64,000 bases of DNA from Saccharopolyspora erythraea (GCF_018141105.1 NZ_CP054839.1:4712001-4776000); one strand, 5' to 3'. Shown: positions 34,058 through 43,671, numbered from the stretch's first letter. The notes: generated from the letters alone by a model not told the origin. Numbers and translations are program-made.

Positions 34058-34753
34058 TCAGTACTTCGGCGTCATGGCCGACTGCTCCCGCGCGGCGGCC
34101 ACCTCGTTGACGACCGTGCGCAGCGGTCCCGGTATGCGCGGCTCCCACGACTCCATGCGGTGCTCGCCCTGGCGCGCGACCTGGCGTGCCAGCAGCTGCC
34201 GCACCACGCCGGTCTCCCTGGCCAGCAGCGCGAAGGTGATCCCGACCAGCGTCTCCGGCTCGGTGATCATGCCGTTGCGCCCGTTGGCCGGATCAGGTTC
34301 GGTGAACAGGCGTTCCAGGTCCTCGGCGGGCGCCAGCGGAGCGGTCGAGGCCAACCGCCACGCGCTGGCCGGGCTGCCGCGCCAGCCTGCCGACACCGGG
34401 ACCTCGTGCAGCACGTCGATGATCGTCAGCCGCGCGCGCACCTTCTGCGTGGCGGTCTGCGCCAGGTACTCCAGCCAGGTCCGCAGGTCGTGGCCGCCTT
34501 CTTCCCGGATCTCCCGCAGCACCACCCAGGACAGGTAGTCCGGGCAGCGCCCGAGACCGCTGGCGCGCACGGTCGGGGTGACGGTGATCTCCTCGTCGAG
34601 GATGAGCTCGCCCAGCAGGCCGCCGGCGCAGCCGAGCGCGAGCAGCCCGGGGTCGACGCGGGTGGACAGTCGTTGTTCACCGGCGTGGGCGGCGAGGAAG
34701 ATCCTGTCGGCGAGCCGGAGCGGAATCCCGGTGGACTCCGGCGTGTCGTTCAT
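34058..34753 (-). CDS. GPP34 (Golgi phosphoprotein 3-like) family protein
   Basis: The 231-residue helical protein resembles the GPP34/GOLPH3 family: LADRIFLAAHAGEQR at the N-terminus, then LGCAGGLLGELILDEEITV and a C-terminal LLARETGVVRQLLARQ. In eukaryotes the family binds phosphatidylinositol 4-phosphate; in actinomycetes it is common but has no settled role. It is the first gene of the operon with the APC permease. The ATG at 34753 follows GGGAGGTG. Confidence 0.7.
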   Translation of the reverse strand: MNDTPESTGIPLRLADRIFLAAHAGEQRLSTRVDPGLLALGCAGGLLGELILDEEITVTPTVRASGLGRCPDYLSWVVLREIREEGGHDLRTWLEYLAQTATQKVRARLTIIDVLHEVPVSAGWRGSPASAWRLASTAPLAPAEDLERLFTEPDPANGRNGMITEPETLVGITFALLARETGVVRQLLARQVARQGEHRMESWEPRIPGPLRTVVNEVAAAREQSAMTPKY

Positions 34754-34839
34754 CGCCGGGCACCTCCCGCGGGTACCGTCCGTCCACTCCCCACCGTCGA
34801 GCCCTTCGGCGGCATGCACACCCCAGCCGTTTCCCTCCC

Positions 34840-34859
34840 GTCCCGTGACCGGGACGGAC
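34840..34859. repeat. perfect inverted repeat upstream of the GPP34 gene
   Basis: CCGTCCCG, TGAC, CGGGACGG: 8-base perfect arms, 87 bases upstream of the GPP34 start. It could be an operator or a leader hairpin. The 34754-35151 gap also holds the site at 35084-35103 and nothing else I can support. Confidence 0.35.
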
Positions 34860-35083
34860 AGCGCACGCCCGGGCCCGCACCTTTCCCAAGCCCCGAAACG
34901 TGTCCGAGTATGCGCACACAGTAACGCATGATCAGGCTATTTCAAGGTCCTCCCGATGGGACGCTCGCTACACCGGGCGTCCCCGGCTTGGTTGAATGAA
35001 CGATGATTCTCACTCAAAGTGATGGGCCGGAGTGGTCGCCGTCACCACCGCCGCGCACCCGCGGTACCGGACCCGCCGCCTTG

Positions 35084-35103
35084 ACTTCGAGCTAACGTGA
35101 AGT
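35084..35103. promoter_or_regulatory. imperfect palindrome before the ABC exporter gene
   Basis: ACTTCGAGCTAACGTGAAGT has ACTTC/GAAGT arms around ten bases, 48 bases before the start codon. A TTGACT lies at 35081-35086. It could be bound by the MarR protein encoded downstream, but that is a guess. Confidence 0.35.
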
Positions 35104-35151
35104 TCGAGGATCGGTGCCACCACCACGTTCCTGCCCGGAAGGACCGCGACC

Positions 35152-37044
35152 ATGACCGTGAGCTGGGAGACCATGCGCTCATTCGCCAGCGACGACTCGG
35201 TGACCCGCCAGCGGCTGGCACCCGGCACCGCCCGCCGCATCCTCGGCTACGCCCGCCCGTACGTGCGCGACATCGTGCCGTTCCTGGTCACCGTCGCGGT
35301 CGCGGCGGTGCTGGGGATCGTCACTCCCCTGCTGTTCAAGGCCATCATCGACAACGGCATCCAGGCCAGGAACCTGCCGGTCGTGGTGTGGCTGTCGCTC
35401 GCGGTGGCCGGTGTGGCGCTGGCCGAGGCTGCGCTGTCGCTGCTGCAGCGCTGGTACTCGTCCAAGCTCGGCGAGGGCCTGATCTACGACCTGCGCGCGC
35501 AGGTCTTCGACCACGTCCAGCGGATGCCGGTGGCCTTCTTCGTCCGCGCCCAGACCGGTTCGCTGGTCAGCAGGCTCAACAACGACGTCATCGGCGCGCA
35601 GCGCGCTCTCACCAGCACGCTGTCCTCGGTGGTCTCCAACGTGCTGAGCCTGGTGCTGGTGCTGGCCACGATGTTCACGCTGTCCTGGCAGATCACGCTG
35701 GTCGCGCTGGTGCTGCTGCCGCTGTTCCTGCTGCCGGTGCGCTGGATCGGCCGCAGGCTGCAGCGGGTCACCCGCGAGCAGATGAAGGTCAACTCCGAGC
35801 TGAGCTCGCTGATGACCGAGCGCTTCGGGGTCGCGGGCGCGATGCTGACCAAGCTCTACGGCAGGGCCGACGAGGAGTCGGGCCGGTTCACCGAGCGCGC
35901 AGGCCGGGTCCGCGACCTCGGGGTGGTCTCGGCGATGTACAGCCGGGTGTTCTTCGTCGCGCTGACCCTGCTGGCCGCGCTGGCCACGGCGATCGTCTAC
36001 GGCCTGGGCGGCGGCCTGGTGCTGGCCGGGGTCTTCCAGCTCGGCACCCTGGTCGCGCTGGCGGCGCTGCTCAACCGCCTCTACGGACCGCTGACCGCGC
36101 TGTCCAATGTGCACGTCGACGTGATGACCGCGCTGGTCAGCTTCGACCGCGTCTTCGAGGTGCTGGACCTGCGGCCGATGATCGAGGAGAAGCCCGGTGC
36201 CAGGGACCTGCCCGCCGGCGCCGCCGACGTCGAGTTCGACGGGGTCTCCTTCCGCTACCCCGCCGCCAGCGAGGTGTCGCTGGCGTCGCTGGAGTCGGTG
36301 GCTCACAACGACAACGCCCCGGCCCACGAGGTGCTGCACGACATCTCCTTCCGCGCCGAGCCCGGCCAGACGATCGCGCTCGTCGGGCCATCGGGAGCGG
36401 GCAAGACGACGATCACGCACCTGGCGGGCCGGCTCTACGACGCCGACTCGGGTGCGGTGCGCATCGGCGGCACCGACGTCCGCGACGTCCGGCTGGCGTC
36501 GCTGTACTCCACCGTCGGCGTGGTCACCCAGGACCCGCACCTGTTCCACGACACGATCCGCGCCAACCTCACCTTCGCCCGGCCCGGCGCCACCGACGCC
36601 GAACTGCTGGAGGCCCTGCGCACCGCGCAGCTCCAGCACCTGGTGGAGGCCCTGCCGGACGGGCTGGACACCGTCGTCGGCGACCGCGGCTACCGGCTCT
36701 CCGGCGGGGAGAAGCAGCGGCTGGCGATCGCCCGCCTGCTGCTCAAGGCGCCGCCGATCGTGGTGCTCGACGAGGCGACCGCGCACCTGGACTCCGAGTC
36801 CGAGGCCGCCGTGCAGAAGGCGCTGCGCACGGCGCTGTCCGGGCGGACCGCGCTGGTGATCGCCCACCGGCTGTCGACCATCCGGGAGGCCGACCGGATC
36901 CTGGTCGTCTCCGCGGGCCGCATCGCCGAGGACGGCACGCACGAGGAGCTGCTGACGCGCGGCGGGCTCTACGCCGAGCTGTACCGCACGCAGTTCGCTC
37001 AGGGCGGCCCCGGTGACCGCGACGACGACCTGCTGACCGCCTGA
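35152..37044 (+). CDS. ABC exporter, fused membrane and ATPase half-transporter
   Basis: The 630-residue protein has six membrane spans (about 35-320) and a C-terminal ATPase with Walker A VGPSGAGKTT, Q-loop VTQDPHLF, signature LSGGEKQRLAIARLL and Walker B IVVLDEATAHLD. Such half-transporters form dimers that export drugs, lipids or peptides. An insert of about 25 residues separates the strand EFDGVSFRYPAASEV from HEVLHDISF. The ATG at 35152 follows GGAAGGACC. A convergent MarR gene follows. Confidence 0.9.
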   Translation: MTVSWETMRSFASDDSVTRQRLAPGTARRILGYARPYVRDIVPFLVTVAVAAVLGIVTPLLFKAIIDNGIQARNLPVVVWLSLAVAGVALAEAALSLLQRWYSSKLGEGLIYDLRAQVFDHVQRMPVAFFVRAQTGSLVSRLNNDVIGAQRALTSTLSSVVSNVLSLVLVLATMFTLSWQITLVALVLLPLFLLPVRWIGRRLQRVTREQMKVNSELSSLMTERFGVAGAMLTKLYGRADEESGRFTERAGRVRDLGVVSAMYSRVFFVALTLLAALATAIVYGLGGGLVLAGVFQLGTLVALAALLNRLYGPLTALSNVHVDVMTALVSFDRVFEVLDLRPMIEEKPGARDLPAGAADVEFDGVSFRYPAASEVSLASLESVAHNDNAPAHEVLHDISFRAEPGQTIALVGPSGAGKTTITHLAGRLYDADSGAVRIGGTDVRDVRLASLYSTVGVVTQDPHLFHDTIRANLTFARPGATDAELLEALRTAQLQHLVEALPDGLDTVVGDRGYRLSGGEKQRLAIARLLLKAPPIVVLDEATAHLDSESEAAVQKALRTALSGRTALVIAHRLSTIREADRILVVSAGRIAEDGTHEELLTRGGLYAELYRTQFAQGGPGDRDDDLLTA

Positions 37045-37117
37045 CCCCGGGGCGCTACGCGAAAAAAGATCCCGGTGCCAGAGGGCGCCTGGGTTCCACC
37101 CACGCCACTACGCGAGG

Positions 37118-37134
37118 TGAGTGCGAAGCACTCA
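37118..37134. terminator. hairpin between the ABC exporter and marR genes
   Basis: TGAGTGC, GAA, GCACTCA: 7-base perfect arms covering the end of the MarR stop codon, between convergent genes. It would best serve the minus-strand transcript. Confidence 0.45.
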
Positions 37135-37617
37135 GCGGCCGACCTGCGTGCACAGGCGGCCATCGGGGTCCAGGTGCGCCAGCACCGCGCCGCAGATCTC
37201 GTCGAGCCGGCGCACCTGGTCCTCGTCGAGCCCGTCGAAGATCATCGAGCGGACCTGCTCGACGTGGCCGGGAGCGGCCTCCCGGACCTTCCGGTAGCCG
37301 GCTTCGGTCAGTTCGGCGACGTTGCCCCTGCCGTCGGCCGCGGCCCGGTGGCGGCGGACCCAGCCGCGAGCCTCCAGCTTCGACACGACGTGCGACACCC
37401 GTGACGGCGAGGCGTTGGCCTGCGCGGCGAGGTGGCTCATGCGCAGTGCGCGGTCCGGGTCCTCCGACAGCATGGCCAAAACCCAGTAGCCGAAGTGGGT
37501 CAGGTCGGAGTCGCGCTGCAACTGCGCGTCCAGCCCGGCGGGCACCACCGTCATCAGGGCCGCGAACTTGCGCCACGCGCGCTGCTGCTCGTCGCTCAAC
37601 CACCGGGGCTCGTCCAC
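37132..37617 (-). CDS. MarR-family regulator
   Basis: A 161-residue winged-helix protein; the recognition region LAAQANASPSRVSHVVSKLEARGWVRR (about 63-90) and wing with GRGNVAELTEAGYRKV match MarR. N-terminal WRKFAALMTVVPAGLDAQLQRDSDL forms the dimer helices. It converges on the ABC exporter and may control it in answer to a drug-like ligand. The GTG at 37617 has a weak ribosome binding site. Confidence 0.85.
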   Translation of the reverse strand: MDEPRWLSDEQQRAWRKFAALMTVVPAGLDAQLQRDSDLTHFGYWVLAMLSEDPDRALRMSHLAAQANASPSRVSHVVSKLEARGWVRRHRAAADGRGNVAELTEAGYRKVREAAPGHVEQVRSMIFDGLDEDQVRRLDEICGAVLAHLDPDGRLCTQVGR

Positions 37618-37669
37618 GACGGCGAGCTTACCGGGAATGGTCCTACCAGCGGTCGCGTCCGCTTCCGCG

Positions 37670-38659
37670 TCACTTCCAGCTCAGCAGTTCGCCGGCGCCG
37701 CGCGTGTTGATCACGCGGTCCGCCGGGACCTCGCACTCCTGCGCCCTCGCACACCCCAGGTGCAGCCAGTCCAGCTGGCCCGGGGCGTGGCCGTCGGAGT
37801 CGATGCTGAACACGCAGCCCAGCTCCAGCGCCCGGCGCAGCAACGGCCGGGGCGGGTCGAGCCGGTCGGGCCTGGAGTTGATCTCGACCGCCGTCCCGTG
37901 GTCGCGGCAGGCGCGGAAGACCTCGTCGGCATCGAACTCCGACTGCGGGCGCGGCCTTCCCACCACCCGCCGTCCGGTGCAGTGCCCGAGGACGTCGACG
38001 TGCGGGTTGCGCACCGCGGCGCACATCCGCCGGGTCATCGCGGCCGAGTCCATCCGGAGCTTGGAGTGCACGCTGGCCACCACCACGTCAAGCTCGGCGA
38101 GCAGCGCCTCCTCCTGGTCCAGCGAGCCGTCGTCGAGGATGTCGACCTCGATCCCGGTGAGGATCCGGAACGGCGCCATCCGGTCGTTGACCTCGGCCAC
38201 CACCTCCAGCTGCCGCCGCAGCCGCTCGGCGGAGAGCCCGTTGGCCACGGTCAGCCGCGGCGAGTGGTCGGTGAGCACCATCCACTCGTGACCGAGGTCG
38301 CGCGCGGTCTCGGCCATCTCCTCGATCGGGCTGCCGCCGTCGGACCAGTCGGAGTGGGTGTGGCAGTCGCCGCGCAGGGCCGCGCGCAGCTCCCGTCCCT
38401 CCTCCGGCCGTTCGGCCTCCGAGCGGAGCCGCCGCAGGTAGTCGGGCACGTCGCCGTGGTGGGCCTGTTCGACGACCTTGGCCGTGGTCTTGCCGACGCC
38501 GGGCAGGTCGGTCAGCCGTCCCGACTCGACGCGGTCGCCGACGTCTTGCGCCGAGGCCACCGCCTCGGCCGCGCGGCGGAACGCACGCACCCGGTAGGTC
38601 GGCTCCCCGCCGCGCTCCAGCCAGAACGCGACCTCCCGCAACGCCCGCACCGGATCCAT
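37670..38659 (-). CDS. PHP-domain phosphoesterase with a PolX-like N-terminus
   Basis: A 329-residue protein. Residues 1-90 (RALREVAFWLERGGEPTYRVRAFRRAAE, LPGVGKTTAKVVE) resemble the helix-hairpin-helix 8-kDa region of family X DNA polymerases. Residues 105-300 form a PHP domain with metal-binding motifs DCHTHSDWSDG, LTDHSPR, GIEVDIL and ASVHSK. The polymerase domain itself is missing, so it is a PHP protein of the histidinol-phosphatase or nuclease type. ATG at 38659 with AAGGACGG upstream. Confidence 0.8.
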   Translation of the reverse strand: MDPVRALREVAFWLERGGEPTYRVRAFRRAAEAVASAQDVGDRVESGRLTDLPGVGKTTAKVVEQAHHGDVPDYLRRLRSEAERPEEGRELRAALRGDCHTHSDWSDGGSPIEEMAETARDLGHEWMVLTDHSPRLTVANGLSAERLRRQLEVVAEVNDRMAPFRILTGIEVDILDDGSLDQEEALLAELDVVVASVHSKLRMDSAAMTRRMCAAVRNPHVDVLGHCTGRRVVGRPRPQSEFDADEVFRACRDHGTAVEINSRPDRLDPPRPLLRRALELGCVFSIDSDGHAPGQLDWLHLGCARAQECEVPADRVINTRGAGELLSWK

Positions 38660-38790
38660 CCGTCCTTGGTAACGCCTGCCAGCCCGCGACGCACCCCGGC
38701 GATTTCGAGCTCCCAGCGGTCTTGGCCGCGCCCGCCCTTCGGGCGTTAGATGGCGAACGAAAGGTAGAACCACTAGACGCGAGGTGGCAG

Positions 38791-39882
38791 TTGCGGGAAG
38801 AGGGAACGACCCACCGGACCGGTCAGACGCACGAGCTGGCGATCCTGCCCGGTGACGGGATCGGCAACGAGGTCATGCCGGAGGCGCTGCGGGTGCTCGA
38901 CGCGGTCGGCGCCAAGCACGGGATCAGGTTCCGGTACCGGCATTTCGACTGGAACTGCGAGACCTACAAGACCACCGGCCGGATGATGCCCGAGGACGGC
39001 CTCGACCGGCTGCGCGAGCACGACTCGATCCTGCTCGGGGCGGTCGGCTGGCCAGGCGTGCCCGACCACATCTCGCTGTGGGGGCTGCTGCTGCCGATCC
39101 GCCGGGCGTTCGACCAGTACGTCAACCTGCGGCCGGTGCGTCTGCTGCCGGGCGTGACGCCGCCGGTGCGGGACAAGGCGCCGGGCGACATCGACTTCTG
39201 GGTGGTGCGCGAGAACACCGAGGGCGAGTACTCCCAGCTCGGCGGGCGCCAGGGCGAGGGCACCGAGAACGAGATGGTCCTGCAGACCGCCGCCTTCACC
39301 CGGCGCGGGACCGACCGGATCCTGCGCTACGCCTTCGAGCTGGCTCGCAGGCTGGGCAAGCCGCACGTCACCTCGGCCACCAAGTCCAACGGCATCTACT
39401 ACTCGATGCCCTACTGGGACGAGCGCTTCGCGGCGATCGCGGCCGAGTACCCCGACGTGCGGGTGGACCAGGACCACATCGACATCCTGTGCGCGCGGTT
39501 CGTCATGTCGCCCGAGCGGTTCGACGTGGTCGTGGCCAGCAACCTCTTCGGGGACATCCTGTCCGACCTCGGCCCCGGGGTGACCGGGACGATCGGCGTG
39601 GCGCCCTCGGGCAACATCAACCCGGAGCGCGTGCACCCGTCGACGTTCGAGCCGGTGCACGGCTCGGCGCCGGACATCGCGGGCAAGGGCATCGCCAACC
39701 CGATCGGCCAGATCTGGTCGGCCGCGCTGATGCTGGACCACCTCGGCGAGGCCGAGGCGGGCGCCGACGTCGTCGCCGCCATCGAGTCGGTGCTCTCCGA
39801 CGACTCGGCTCCGCGCACGCCGGACCTGGGCGGGACCGCGTCCACCGAGGACCTCGGCAAGGCGGTGGCCGCCGCGGTGTGA
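38791..39882 (+). CDS. tartrate/D-malate-type dehydrogenase (isopropylmalate dehydrogenase family)
   Basis: A 363-residue NAD-dependent beta-decarboxylating dehydrogenase. Motifs are LPGDGIGNEVMPEAL at the N-terminus, VNLRPVRLLPG, the catalytic Tyr in RENTEGEYSQLGG, Lys in SATKSNG, and the Asp cluster NLFGDILSDLG. The LWGLLLPIRRAFDQYVNLRP pattern points to the tartrate dehydrogenase/D-malate group rather than LeuB. The TTG at 38791 follows GAGGTGG. A perfect terminator follows, then a convergent amidase. Confidence 0.85.
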   Translation: MREEGTTHRTGQTHELAILPGDGIGNEVMPEALRVLDAVGAKHGIRFRYRHFDWNCETYKTTGRMMPEDGLDRLREHDSILLGAVGWPGVPDHISLWGLLLPIRRAFDQYVNLRPVRLLPGVTPPVRDKAPGDIDFWVVRENTEGEYSQLGGRQGEGTENEMVLQTAAFTRRGTDRILRYAFELARRLGKPHVTSATKSNGIYYSMPYWDERFAAIAAEYPDVRVDQDHIDILCARFVMSPERFDVVVASNLFGDILSDLGPGVTGTIGVAPSGNINPERVHPSTFEPVHGSAPDIAGKGIANPIGQIWSAALMLDHLGEAEAGADVVAAIESVLSDDSAPRTPDLGGTASTEDLGKAVAAAV

Positions 39883-39887
39883 GGCGC

Positions 39888-39915
39888 GCGGTGGGTGCCC
39901 GCGGGCACCCACCGC
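39888..39915. terminator. bidirectional terminator, 14-base perfect palindrome
   Basis: GCGGTGGGTGCCCG followed directly by CGGGCACCCACCGC, between the convergent tartrate-type dehydrogenase and amidase genes. Confidence 0.8.
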
Positions 39916-39916
39916 C

Positions 39917-41254
39917 TCAGCCGGCGATCCGGGCGGCGAAGGCGAAAAGCAGGTCCTCGTCGCCGGGCCGGCAGACGAGCTGGAGCCCGGCCGGCAGTCC
40001 CCGCGAGGTGCCCACCGGCACGGTCAGCGCGGGGACTCCGGCGATGTTCCAGGGACTGGTGAGCGAGAGCAGTCCCCATCGGACCTCGACCTCGCGGCCG
40101 TTGACCTCGATCTCGCGCTGCCCGATCGCGGGTGCGGTGAAGGGGGTCGTGGGCAGCGCGAGCAGGTCGTGGCGCGACAGCAGGTGCGCGACCTCCGCGC
40201 GCCACCGCTGCCGTTCCTCGAACGCCCGGACGTGGCGCCAACCGGGTGTCCGCGCCGCGGCGCGGAGGCGTTCGAGGACCTCCGGGGTGAACAGCTCGGG
40301 CGCGTCGGCCACCCGCTCGGCGTGCACGGCGTAGGCCTCGGCATCCTGGATTCCGTTGTAGGTCCGGCGAAGCCCGGCCGCGTCGCCGAGCTCGACCTCC
40401 TGCACCGTCCGGCCGGACAGCGCCGCGCGGGCGAGCTCCTCGACCTCGCGGTCGGTCTCGAACAGCGACCCGGGAGCGATCCAGCCCACCGTCGCGGGCC
40501 CGCCCGTGGACCGCGGCGACCCGGCGCGCAGACCGGCGAGGACGCGGTAGGCGGTGCGGCAGTCCCGGGGCGTCCCGGCGATGACGCCGACGTGGTCCAG
40601 CGAACGCGAGAGCGGGAACACCCCGTCGGCCGGGACGGCGCCGTAGGCGGGTTTGAAACCGGCGACACCGCACAGCGCCGCCGGGATGCGCACCGAGCCG
40701 CCGGTGTCGGTGCCGATCGCGAGCGGGACCATCCCGGCGGCCACGGCGGCGGCGCTGCCCCCGCTCGAGCCACCCGACATCGCGGCGGGGTCGTGCGGGT
40801 TGCGCGACGCACCGCCTGCCGCGCGGTCGCCGGTCGGCCCGTAGGCGAACTCGTGCGTGGTGGTCTTGCCGACGATCACCGCTCCACCGGCGCGGAGCCG
40901 GCGCACGCACTCGGCGTCCGCTGTGGACACGTGGTCGGCGAAGTGCGCCGAGCCCATCGTCGTGCGCATCCCGGCGGTCTCGATGACGTCCTTCACGGCA
41001 ACCGGAATCCCGTGCAGCGGCCCCAGGTCGTCACCCGCCGCGAGCTCCGCGTCGGCCTTGCGCGCCGACTCCAGCGCGCCTTCGGCGTCCACGGACACGA
41101 ACGCGTTGATCTCCTGGTCGAGGCCGCGGACGGCGTCAAGCGCGTGCGCGGTGAGCTCCGCGGACGTGACCGCGCCCGTGCGGAGCCGGTCGGCCAGGCC
41201 CTGGAGGTCCTGTCCGGCGAAGTAGCCCCGCTCAGGCGTATTCCGAGATGACAC
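39917..41254 (-). CDS. amidase-signature hydrolase
   Basis: A 445-residue amidase with the Ser-cisSer-Lys triad visible: Lys in IPVAVKDVIET near 88, the glycine- and serine-rich core MSGGSSGGSAAAVAAGMVPLAIGTDTGGSVR near 160-190 with both serines. Family members include GatA, allophanate and general acylamidases; no gatB or gatC lies nearby, so this is a stand-alone amidase of unknown substrate. The GTG at 41254 follows AAGGGG. Confidence 0.88.
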   Translation of the reverse strand: MSSRNTPERGYFAGQDLQGLADRLRTGAVTSAELTAHALDAVRGLDQEINAFVSVDAEGALESARKADAELAAGDDLGPLHGIPVAVKDVIETAGMRTTMGSAHFADHVSTADAECVRRLRAGGAVIVGKTTTHEFAYGPTGDRAAGGASRNPHDPAAMSGGSSGGSAAAVAAGMVPLAIGTDTGGSVRIPAALCGVAGFKPAYGAVPADGVFPLSRSLDHVGVIAGTPRDCRTAYRVLAGLRAGSPRSTGGPATVGWIAPGSLFETDREVEELARAALSGRTVQEVELGDAAGLRRTYNGIQDAEAYAVHAERVADAPELFTPEVLERLRAAARTPGWRHVRAFEERQRWRAEVAHLLSRHDLLALPTTPFTAPAIGQREIEVNGREVEVRWGLLSLTSPWNIAGVPALTVPVGTSRGLPAGLQLVCRPGDEDLLFAFAARIAG

Positions 41255-41500
41255 CCGAACCCCTTTCCCCGGGAGCGGTGAAAGACAGGATCATCCGCCG
41301 CGGGTCGTTCATCCGTCAACGTTCCGGTGGGTGGACTCCGTCCCTCCTCCGGAGGACCAGCGGCGCGGTGGCCATACCGGCGACCAGCCCACCACGACGA
41401 CGAGCACGACCACCTCGTCGAACCGGAACGCGCAGGCCGGCCGCGGAGTCACCACAACCGTGGTGACTCCGCGCCGGTGGTCGAGCGCGACCGGCCGGCT

Positions 41501-42271
41501 TCAGCGCCGCCTGCGGCGGGCGGGCTCGGTCGATCGGGTGAGCAGGCCCCTGGCGACGATCTCCAGCACCACGACGATGGCCACCGACTCCACCGCGAGC
41601 AGTCCCACCAGCACGAAGAGCTGCACCAGACCAGCCTCGACCGGTCCTGCCCCGCCGAGCATCATGCCCACGAAGGCGCCCGGGAGGGTGACGGTGCCGA
41701 CCGTCCGGGTCTGGTCCAGCGCGGGGACGAGCGCCGAGCCCGCGACGGGACGGGCCACCTCCATGCGCGCGTCCCGCTCGGTCATGCCCAGCGCCAGCGC
41801 GGCCTCCACCTCGCCCTTGCGCTGCGACAGCTCGTCGAGCAGCCGCCTCCCGGCCAGAGCCGTGGCGGTGAGCGCCCCGCCGATCAGCTGGCCGACCAGC
41901 GGGATCAGCACCAGGCCGGTCGTCGGCACCGCCGCGCTGACCAGCAGCAGCGCCACCACCGGCGCCACCCCGGCGGCGATCGGCAGGGCCGTCCACCACC
42001 AGGTCCGGTCGAGGGTGATGCGGCGGCCCGCGGTGCGGGTGGCCACCGCGAACATCACGAAGATGAACAGGCCGACCAGCGCGCCGAAGCCGACGATGTA
42101 GGCGATGACGAGGGCGACCGCGAGCAGCTGGACGGCACCGCGCACGCCCGCGACCAGGATCGGCCGGTAGTGCCCGATCCCGCCGAGCCCGACCACCGCG
42201 GCGGCGGCGACCAGCAGGACGGCGACGACCACCCCCAGGGCCGGGGTGATCGGAATCGAACCCGACGACAC
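41501..42271 (-). CDS. FetB-like (UPF0014) ABC permease
   Basis: The 256-residue membrane protein has about six or seven spans and the conserved cytoplasmic segment ALALGMTERDARMEVARPVAGSALVPALDQTRTVGTVTLPGAFVGMMLGG of the UPF0014/FetB iron-export permeases. The matching ATPase (FetA) is not adjacent. It lies 50 bases after the HtrA-like gene. The GTG at 42271 has only a weak ribosome binding site, and the frame upstream crosses the protease gene as a shadow. Confidence 0.75.
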   Translation of the reverse strand: MSSGSIPITPALGVVVAVLLVAAAAVVGLGGIGHYRPILVAGVRGAVQLLAVALVIAYIVGFGALVGLFIFVMFAVATRTAGRRITLDRTWWWTALPIAAGVAPVVALLLVSAAVPTTGLVLIPLVGQLIGGALTATALAGRRLLDELSQRKGEVEAALALGMTERDARMEVARPVAGSALVPALDQTRTVGTVTLPGAFVGMMLGGAGPVEAGLVQLFVLVGLLAVESVAIVVVLEIVARGLLTRSTEPARRRRR

Positions 42272-42321
42272 CCGGCCGACCTTACGTCGTCGGCGCCCGG
42301 GCCGACCTGCCGAGCGTTCGC

Positions 42322-43290
42322 TCAGGCCGACGTGTCGAGCAGCTCGGTCGGCTCGGTGATGACGTCGACGAGCGCGCCGTTGCGGGTCACCGTGATCTGC
42401 AGCGGCTTGCCGATGGCCTCGGCGAACATCAGGCGTTGCAGGCCCTGCGCGTCGCGCACCGGTCGCCCGCCCGCGGTGAGCACGAGGTCGCCGGGGTGCA
42501 GTCCGGCGCGGGCCGCCGGGCTCTGGCGCACCACGTCGACCACCCGCAGCCCGGTGCGCTGACCTGTCCGTGCGGCCAGATCCTCCGGCAGCGGGGCGGG
42601 CGTGGTCACCAGCCCCAGGAAGGCTCGGCGGACTCGGCCGAAGCTCACCAGCGAGTCGATGATGCGCCGGGTCGTGGAGTTGACGGGGATCGCCAGTCCG
42701 AGCCCCACGCCGGCGACGGCGGTGTTGATCCCCACGACGACGCCGCGCGAGTCGGCCAGCGCGCCGCCGGAGTTGCCGGGGTTGAGCGCGGCGTCGGTCT
42801 GGATGACGTCCTCGATGATGCGCGCCGCGTGGCCGCTGCGGGCCGGCAGCGACCGGCCGAGGCCGCTCACCACTCCGGCGGTCACCGAGCCGGCGAGCCC
42901 GAGCGGGTTGCCCACCGCCACCACCAGCTGGCCGACCACCAGTTCGTCGCTGTCGCCCAGCCGCACCGGTCCGGGCGTGGCGCCTTCGGCCCGCACGACC
43001 GCCAGGTCCGACAGCGGGTCGGAGCCGGTGACCGCGAAGGGCGCGGTGGTGCCGTCGGCGAAAGCGGCCGTGCCGCGCCGGGCCCCGCCCACGACGTGGG
43101 CGTTGGTGAGCAGGAACCCGTCGGAGGTGAACACGACCGCCGACCCGCTGCCGTCGCCGCGCTCGCCCGGCACGTGCAGGCTCGCGACCTTCGGCGTGAT
43201 GGCCGACGCCACCGCCGTCACGGTGCGCGAGTAGGCGTCGAGGGCCTCGCCGTCGAAGGGCTCGGAAGGACGTCCTGATGCGGTGGTCAT
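42322..43290 (-). CDS. HtrA-like serine protease with PDZ domain, cytoplasmic form
   Basis: A 322-residue trypsin-fold protease with triad His in LTNAHVVGG, Asp in PLSDLAVVRAEG and Ser in LNPGNSGGAL, then a PDZ domain (about 230-310, VVDVVRQSPAARAGLHPGDLVLTAGGRPV). Unlike most DegP/HtrA proteins it has no signal peptide or membrane anchor: the N-terminus is polar (MTTASGRPSEPFDGEALDAY). It may act in the cytoplasm on stress-damaged proteins. FetB-like gene follows in the same direction. Confidence 0.85.
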   Translation of the reverse strand: MTTASGRPSEPFDGEALDAYSRTVTAVASAITPKVASLHVPGERGDGSGSAVVFTSDGFLLTNAHVVGGARRGTAAFADGTTAPFAVTGSDPLSDLAVVRAEGATPGPVRLGDSDELVVGQLVVAVGNPLGLAGSVTAGVVSGLGRSLPARSGHAARIIEDVIQTDAALNPGNSGGALADSRGVVVGINTAVAGVGLGLAIPVNSTTRRIIDSLVSFGRVRRAFLGLVTTPAPLPEDLAARTGQRTGLRVVDVVRQSPAARAGLHPGDLVLTAGGRPVRDAQGLQRLMFAEAIGKPLQITVTRNGALVDVITEPTELLDTSA

Positions 43291-43542
43291 CGCGGCCTCC
43301 GGTCACGGGAGCGATGCTGGTGACTGCGCAACACCGGCCGTCCCCGCCGCATTCCCGGCCCCGATGCCCGGACCGGCGGGGCGCTCTCGCACCGCGGCGC
43401 GTCCCACATGACGGGCGGTCCGGTGCCCCTGGCGCCACTGCGACCACATCCGCCACGAGTTCGCGGCCCGCCCGTGGAAACGCCGCTACCAGCGACTATC
43501 GTTTTCCGGTCACCGATTTGGAGCCGATCGTTGGGAAGGACC

Positions 43543-43671
43543 ATGGCGCAACCGCACGGCATCGACCACTACGACGCGACCTTCGCGCGCGATCTCGCGT
43601 GGGCGCAGAAGCTGCACGAGCAGCTCGACGAGCTGCCCACCACCCCCGAGCCCGGCGAGTCGACCGACTGA
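43543..43671 (+). CDS. small hypothetical protein, 42 residues
   Basis: ATG at 43543 follows a good GGGAAGGA. The product (MAQPHGIDHYDATFARDLAW at its start) is helical and acidic, ending in PTTPEPGESTD. Not recognised. The frame is open upstream but that part has poor ribosome binding sites. It converges on the hybrid kinase gene. Confidence 0.45.
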   Translation: MAQPHGIDHYDATFARDLAWAQKLHEQLDELPTTPEPGESTD

